From: CAZUAQ01 sp964618455
GTDB lineage: Bacteria; Planctomycetota; Phycisphaerae; UBA1845; PWPN01
Direction: 5' to 3'
Length of the DNA: 64,000 nucleotides
Assembly: GCA_964618455.1 (NCBI GenBank)
Contig: CAZUAQ010000015.1
Span: 55,628 to 119,627 of the forward strand
Shown: positions 60,071-64,000 of the stretch, in pieces
Numbering within the stretch: position 1 is the stretch's first letter
Layout of the letters: the number at the start of each line of letters is the position of its first letter
Notes under the pieces: generated by a model
Told to the model about the DNA's origin: nothing
Database searches by the model: none
What the model saw: only the letters and a program-made list of their open reading frames with translations
Made by a program: the position numbers and the translations under genes

Positions 60071-61162
60071 TCAAGCGGAAGGGTTGGCGCTACCGCTCGC
60101 ATCGGCGGAAGTCAGGGAAGATAGGAATAGGTCTAACGAGCAAGCGTAGTGCGCATAGGGTTTGCTTGCGTCAATGCGCCATGTCAGGGCGAAGGGATTG
60201 AAGTAAGTAGGCGCCCCATAGTTTGCCGCTTCCATGGCGATAAGATCGGCGCTGTGATACGCCAAGTCCTGGCCGAAGTAATGGGACTTGATATTGTGAA
60301 GCGCCCATATCGTAGACTGGCGTTGCGTTATCCATACTGACCGCTTGAATTGGGCATCGTCGGCGCCCTCTGCCGTCGCAAACAATTGATAGAAGGGTAT
60401 CATTTCCACCCACGCGGGCAGATAGAGTCTTGCGGTTGCTCGGAATTCAAGTACGGAATTGTCCATCATGACCGCTGTAGAGAAGTCGATATCTTGCCCC
60501 TGAAAGACGCAAGGGACTACCGTATCATCATGGACATAACCCCACCGATCATTGAGCGGGTCAAGGCGGCAACAGACGTTAGATTGCGTTTCTATGGTCC
60601 TCTCGCCGGTTACGCGGTCTCGGTCGATGAATACGCGGTTGTCGTCCGGATCGTAGCCGATAGGGTCGTAGCGGTGAAGGTGGAGCGGCTCCGCGAAGTG
60701 TTCGAGCAAGTCAATAATGCCTTCGGTGAAGTCGGTAGCGGACTCCGGATATTGCCTGCGCCAATGGGAATGAGCGCCGACGGTTTCCCAATCCACGTCA
60801 AGAATATAGGCGTCTCCGTCTGTCGTGGTGACGATGACTTGCGCGTAATGGGTTGCGTTGTCCGCGTCGAATGGTGGTTGTATATCGACGGACAGGGTAT
60901 CCGTGATTTCATCCGGTTGCAGGGTAATCGAGTCCACGTCTTCGGCGTTGGTATCGTCTATTAGTAGTTGCTCGTTGACGTTTGGGTCATCTTCATCATT
61001 GACGGAGAATGAGAAGGTAACGGCGCTACTGCCTGCGTTGGCAATACGGATCGACTTAGCGGCAGCGTTACCGGCAGGGACATAGCCGAGTGACAATTCG
61101 GTTATGCCCTCTGCTGCGCTGGCGCTGGCGCTAAGCTCTGACGATGGGAGAAACCTAATCAT
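60071..61162 (-). CDS. Putative phage virion protein with Ig-like N-terminal domain
   Basis: The 363-residue protein starts at an ATG that overlaps the stop of the upstream small gene by 8 bp. The first ~125 residues have a beta-sandwich, Ig-like look (KSIRIANAGSSAVTFSFSVN, then HYAQVIVTTTDGDAYILDVDWE). The remainder is aromatic-rich (RLYLPAWVEMIPFYQLFATA). No tail enzyme motif is visible. From its place after capsid and connector genes it is probably a neck, tail or spike protein. It is the last gene of the visible minus-strand cluster. Confidence 0.6.
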   Translation of the reverse strand: MIRFLPSSELSASASAAEGITELSLGYVPAGNAAAKSIRIANAGSSAVTFSFSVNDEDDPNVNEQLLIDDTNAEDVDSITLQPDEITDTLSVDIQPPFDADNATHYAQVIVTTTDGDAYILDVDWETVGAHSHWRRQYPESATDFTEGIIDLLEHFAEPLHLHRYDPIGYDPDDNRVFIDRDRVTGERTIETQSNVCCRLDPLNDRWGYVHDDTVVPCVFQGQDIDFSTAVMMDNSVLEFRATARLYLPAWVEMIPFYQLFATAEGADDAQFKRSVWITQRQSTIWALHNIKSHYFGQDLAYHSADLIAMEAANYGAPTYFNPFALTWRIDASKPYAHYACSLDLFLSSLTSADASGSANPSA

Positions 61163-61448
61163 ATCGGAGTTTCTGTAGTTGCCGGTCGCAACCTTCGATC
61201 ATGGTTGACAGGTAATGGCGGCAAAGCGCCATCCGTTGGCAATTGCGCACGGTGAAGTCATCATTGATCCGGATTGCTAACAATGCTTCGCCGGTCTTGC
61301 CCTTTAGACGCTCGCAGGTTTCGCGCGCTCGTATCACGGTTTCATCGTCTCTGGCTAATGCGATTTCTTCGCGCAGGTCAACGAGTCCGAATTCTATTTC
61401 GTCAATTCGCGCGTCCATTTCTTCCGCTCTTGTGGTTTCGGTCATTGT
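61155..61448 (-). CDS. Small helical phage protein
   Basis: The start at 61448 has AGGAGG 8 nt upstream and gives MTETTRAEEMDARIDEIEFG; an earlier in-frame ATG at 61466 is less likely. The 97-residue protein is nearly all helical and charged, with heptad-like spacing (EEMDARIDEIEFGLVDLREE), and has three Cys residues (TCERL, ALCRH, EGCDR). It lies between the connector and virion protein genes, with short overlaps with both. It may be a chaperone or minor structural component. Confidence 0.65.
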   Translation of the reverse strand, partial: TMTETTRAEEMDARIDEIEFGLVDLREEIALARDDETVIRARETCERLKGKTGEALLAIRINDDFTVRNCQRMALCRHYLSTMIEGCDRQLQKLRYD

Positions 61449-61458
61449 CTTACCCTCC

Positions 61459-61986
61459 TCAGACATATTGACAACAGTTTGTAGCGTGGTTGCTGTAGAC
61501 CCCATCGGCAAGACAATTATACGGATTGTCTGTTGTGGTCTCCGATCCTACCGCCATGTCCCAAGGGTCACCCCTCAGCAATTCAAGACCGAAGGCGCGG
61601 ACTTCTTTTGCGACCCGATGCCAGACTTCGAGCTTCTCGAATGGCGAAGGCGTGTCGGCGCCTTGCGTGATTTCGGCAACGCTCGTCAGGTTTGCTTCCG
61701 GGAAGCGAAGCGCGATCCTCTCGCCAAACATCGGGTATAGGCGCGCCGTCGCCAACCACAATTCCGCTTCGGTCAATTGCTCTAAGCGGTATTCGTCATA
61801 GTCGGCGTTGTCCAATCGGCCCGCTTTGGCGTAGATTTCATTCCGCGCGCGGCGCAGGGCATAGTCGAATTGGGAGTATTCAAAGCTCCCCGCCTTGACG
61901 CTCAGCGCGTCATTGCCTGCGCCGTGCGCGAAATTGGTAAACTTCAGTAGGTCGGCTACTGAATTCAGGGGGTCAGGCATTGCCAT
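61459..61986 (-). CDS. Phage head-tail connector/adaptor-like protein
   Basis: The 175-residue protein begins MAMPDPLNSVADLLKFTNFA 2 bp after the capsid gene stop, with no clear ribosome site, suggesting coupled translation. It is mainly helical (YALRRARNEIYAKAGRLDNA, LTEAELWLATARLYPMFGER) as in gp6-like connectors placed after the capsid gene in HK97-type phages. The C-terminus has an unusual CCQYV end with Cys pair. The assignment is from position and helical pattern. Confidence 0.6.
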   Translation of the reverse strand: MAMPDPLNSVADLLKFTNFAHGAGNDALSVKAGSFEYSQFDYALRRARNEIYAKAGRLDNADYDEYRLEQLTEAELWLATARLYPMFGERIALRFPEANLTSVAEITQGADTPSPFEKLEVWHRVAKEVRAFGLELLRGDPWDMAVGSETTTDNPYNCLADGVYSNHATNCCQYV

Positions 61987-61988
61987 TG

Positions 61989-63137
61989 TTACGATCCGGT
62001 CCCATTGGCGATACGAATAAGCGACTTGCGATTTTGGACGGCAAAACCGACGCGCTCAAAGATCATGGCATCTTGAGTACGCAAGGCAGGGGTATCCCAA
62101 TTCCTAACTTGGAGCGGTTGACGGACTCCGATAGTCCCACCACCGCCGCGGCGTCTATCGAGAACGTAAACGTCATCGGTTGCTACCCACGAGTCCGCGT
62201 CATCAGGATCGGTGAAGTGACCTATATTGGTCTTCCAGATGTTGACGCCCAACAGCGGGACTTGCAATTCGCCGGTATCGAGTATGCGCGAATTGGTCCA
62301 GATGTTTTGCGCTTGCAGGGTAGCATTGTTGACAATCTGCCAATACTGGCGCGGTGAAACCAATACGTCGGTCGGACGGAAAAGACCGAGACGCATAAGA
62401 CCTTCCACCTCTGCCGCTTCGCTTCCGCTGAATGGATTGGTTACCGTGACGTTGCCGGTACTCGACTCCGCGTCAAACGGACTTGTAAACCACGTCAAGA
62501 CTAAGTGAAGGTCTTCGACGCTGAGATAGTCATTTACTACGATGCTGTTATGGAATGTTGCCGAATTGCTGCCACTTGTTGCAGCATACAGCGCGTCCAT
62601 CCAGAGCAAGTCACGCTCAAGGGCAATACTGGCGCCCATTGTCTGGAGCTCCAGACGCAGAGCATCTACCGGAAGGTCTAACAATTCCTCTTCGGTCGCG
62701 TATGTCCGAGCGCCGAGAGTATGTAGCGCTACCTGTTGCGTCCGCCTCAATCCCTTTTTGCGCTCGAATTCGGTATTCTCTGCCCCACGTTGGGCGCGTT
62801 GGTAATGCTCGAATTCGCGGTAAACAAAAGTCAATCCACTTGGGACGGTGACCGTTGACGCTAACTGACTGGCGGTAGACGCATACTCGGTATGCTCCAA
62901 GATCCCAGACAGGAAGACTGTCGGGACAAACTCTGACCATTCGTTGCGCTCATAGAGACGGCGAACGGTTGCGCCTTCCGCCTGCCATTCAAGACTTGCC
63001 GTCTCGAATGAAGCGCGTTTGGTCGGGTCGTTTTGGTCGCGTAGGTAATGATGAATGTTGTATACGCGGTTATCATTAGTCGTGATAGGAAGGTCTGCCG
63101 CTTCCTGTCGTTGCATGGTTGTGAATAGGTCTGACAT
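61989..63137 (-). CDS. Phage major capsid protein (HK97-type fold predicted)
   Basis: GGGGGA lies 5-9 nt before the ATG. It is 382 residues, the typical size of a mature-type capsid protein. The N-arm is helical with polar residues (TMQRQEAADLPITTNDN). A long helix-rich P-domain region follows (LLDLPVDALRLELQTMGASI), and LFRPTDVLVSPRQYWQIV and LLGVNIWKTNIG match the A-domain pattern DxLVxSP...V of HK97-like capsids. It is the largest gene of the cluster, after a decoration-type gene and before a connector-like gene, the normal order. A homology search would confirm it. Confidence 0.75.
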   Translation of the reverse strand: MSDLFTTMQRQEAADLPITTNDNRVYNIHHYLRDQNDPTKRASFETASLEWQAEGATVRRLYERNEWSEFVPTVFLSGILEHTEYASTASQLASTVTVPSGLTFVYREFEHYQRAQRGAENTEFERKKGLRRTQQVALHTLGARTYATEEELLDLPVDALRLELQTMGASIALERDLLWMDALYAATSGSNSATFHNSIVVNDYLSVEDLHLVLTWFTSPFDAESSTGNVTVTNPFSGSEAAEVEGLMRLGLFRPTDVLVSPRQYWQIVNNATLQAQNIWTNSRILDTGELQVPLLGVNIWKTNIGHFTDPDDADSWVATDDVYVLDRRRGGGGTIGVRQPLQVRNWDTPALRTQDAMIFERVGFAVQNRKSLIRIANGTGS

Positions 63138-63147
63138 TGCTTCCCCC

Positions 63148-63534
63148 TTAGTTGCCGTAGAATATTATCTTTGCGGTCCCGTCGCCGTAGTCTTTCAAGA
63201 CCTTGCCGAGTGGGCGCCGGTCACCACTTGCGCTGTATGCCTGAATGACGCCAGACGCGCCGCTCATCCACTCACCGCCGACGGTAACGCTACCGCTGAC
63301 CGTGACGTTATCGAATACGCCGGTATATGAGCGCCCGTAGTTGACGCCGGTATCATTCAAGATTGAGTCTGCCAAGGTTTCGGATAGACAGATACCGTCT
63401 GCCTCTTCACCTATGGCGCATAGCGTGACTTCGTTTTCGGTTGTTGAGTACTTCCATACCCGATCTTCGGGCAGGTCTTCGCCTGCGCGGACGTTAGCGC
63501 GTGGTCCGCCCGATGATATTCTGACTTTATCCAT
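63148..63534 (-). CDS. Phage capsid decoration/DUF2190-like protein
   Basis: GGGGGA lies 8 nt before the ATG. The 128-residue protein is beta-rich with a barrel-like middle (EDRVWKYSTTENEVTLCAIG, then VSGSVTVGGEWMSG), as in small capsid-stabilising proteins placed next to the major capsid gene. The ending GKVLKDYGDGTAKIIFYGN is typical of DUF2190-like decoration proteins. It overlaps the upstream gene by 8 bp and precedes the capsid gene by 10 bp. Confidence 0.65.
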   Translation of the reverse strand: MDKVRISSGGPRANVRAGEDLPEDRVWKYSTTENEVTLCAIGEEADGICLSETLADSILNDTGVNYGRSYTGVFDNVTVSGSVTVGGEWMSGASGVIQAYSASGDRRPLGKVLKDYGDGTAKIIFYGN

Positions 63535-64000
63535 GAGTCTTTCCCCCTTTGTTGAATAGGTCTTTTATGTTTTTGAATTGCGGAGCGGTGGGCGCTTCCG
63601 TCTGTTGTGGCGCTTCGGTTTGCTGGGCGCCGGTCGGTATGACTTCCTGATATCGTGATTGCTCAATGCGGGCCAGGGTGACCATTTCACGGGCCGACAG
63701 TTTAGCGGATAAATCTTTACCCTCTTCCGCTTTTGCGTTTGGGTTATTCAATCCATACCACTTGCCGAATTCTGACGCTGCCCAATCGCGGAAGGCGCGT
63801 CCGTCTTCTGCCAATTGCTCAAGGTCTTTGATCTTGTCTTCCGCTGCCGAGCAACGAGCATTATGGACAAGTCCGGCGCCGTCGATGGCAGGACGCCCGA
63901 CAAAGGAAATATGATCCGGTAGGAATTCAAGGTCACGCGCGAAATACTCCGCGCTTTCCGAATGCTCTGGACAATGCTGCCGCAGGGTATCCGCGCCACA
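63527..64000 (-). CDS. Partial phage head-assembly protein (5' end outside the window)
   Basis: The frame stays open from 63527 to the window edge on the minus strand (157 residues visible), well past the internal TTG at 63814 that would give only 95. The visible part contains CGADTLRQHCPEH (Cys/His), LEFLPDHISFVGRPAIDGAG, a helical segment (EDKIKDLEQLAEDGRAFRDW) and a Gln/Thr/Pro-rich linker near the end. Its position directly before the decoration and capsid genes fits a scaffold or protease-type protein, but no catalytic motif is assigned. It overlaps the next gene by 8 bp. Confidence 0.65.
   Translation of the reverse strand, partial: CGADTLRQHCPEHSESAEYFARDLEFLPDHISFVGRPAIDGAGLVHNARCSAAEDKIKDLEQLAEDGRAFRDWAASEFGKWYGLNNPNAKAEEGKDLSAKLSAREMVTLARIEQSRYQEVIPTGAQQTEAPQQTEAPTAPQFKNIKDLFNKGGKTHG

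Larger units (their letters stand above)
54476..64000. mobile_element. Left part of an integrated phage or phage-derived element
   Basis: The region starts at the broken tRNA-Gly and runs past the window end. It contains a tyrosine recombinase at the very edge, a serine recombinase, an HNH endonuclease, a tail-terminator-like gene and a head gene cluster on the minus strand. GC content drops visibly compared with the left 54 kb, and codon use changes (more Asn/Thr/Gln codons ending in A or T). No lysis, terminase, portal or repressor gene is in view, so whether it is a full prophage cannot be judged. Confidence 0.78.

Noticed and set aside
59608..60149. Plus-strand frames between the HNH gene and the virion gene
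   Set aside because: No start signal or recognisable domain, and they overlap real genes at both ends.
1..64000. CRISPR array, rRNA operon or replication origin
   Set aside because: No regularly spaced repeats, no rRNA-like segments, and no DnaA-box cluster seen by eye.

Overview
The first ~54.4 kb is a GC-rich bacterial chromosome segment, most likely from a Planctomycetota lineage close to Phycisphaerae. This rests on several recurring features: secreted proteins ending in dockerin-like EF-hand pairs (pattern DGDVDxxDFAxxQRC), thrombospondin-3-type and DCNxNGIPDEC calcium repeats, a PEP-CTERM sorting signal, a one-helix protein with a CRKCGYILRG zinc ribbon, a secreted sulfatase, a Tat-exported Gfo/Idh/MocA oxidoreductase, and a prepilin-like protein. 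The assignment is inference from protein style; there is no rRNA gene in the window.

Layout of the chromosomal part. 1-4.2 kb: the 3' end of an adhesin-like gene and a tail-fibre-like S74 autochaperone protein, each followed by a copy of a 407-bp TSP3/dockerin cassette, with a displaced PEP-CTERM relic between them. 4.3-6.4 kb: HAD phosphatase and hisF. 6.5-11.5 kb: a type IV pilus/type II secretion-like trio (canonical PilT-like ATPase, a membrane-anchored GspE-like protein with a broken Walker A motif, a CvpA-like membrane protein). 11.6-15.2 kb: secreted parvulin isomerase, a 1.5-kb non-coding stretch, an MBL hydrolase. 15.3-23 kb: membrane protein, sulfatase, FabI, a double-PilZ protein beside a CpaE/TadZ-like ATPase, and an SGNH lipoprotein. 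23-31 kb: calcium-repeat/vWA protein, Fhs, lipoprotein, HIT, Dgt and a LacI-type regulator. 31-39.5 kb: a minus-strand block of secreted surface proteins (NAGPA domain, pseudopilin, dockerin-like proteins, PEP-CTERM protein). 40.4-44.4 kb: a two-gene glycoside hydrolase operon. 44.7-54.3 kb: RNase H, small membrane proteins, a YfhO-like protein with a GT2, a lipoprotein, an oxidoreductase and a large esterase.

At 54,475 the chromosome ends abruptly inside a tRNA-Gly gene. The promoter and 5' half are present, and the sequence diverges at the anticodon loop. From there to the window end the base composition is visibly less GC-rich and the genes are phage-like: a divergent tyrosine recombinase, a serine recombinase, an HNH endonuclease, a tail-terminator-like protein, and a minus-strand head module (partial head-assembly protein, decoration protein, major capsid protein, connector, small coiled protein, virion protein). 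I read this as the left end of an integrated phage or phage-derived element whose right end lies outside the window.

The most unusual signal is in this element. One Hin-type helix-turn-helix module is found at the C-terminus of the serine recombinase, at the C-terminus of the HNH endonuclease (nearly identical), and in diverged form four times in tandem in a 282-residue protein ending in a zinc ribbon. These genes are neighbours, so a cutting enzyme, a recombinase and a likely regulator may share DNA recognition. The tRNA-Gly promoter of the host also points directly into the integrase gene.
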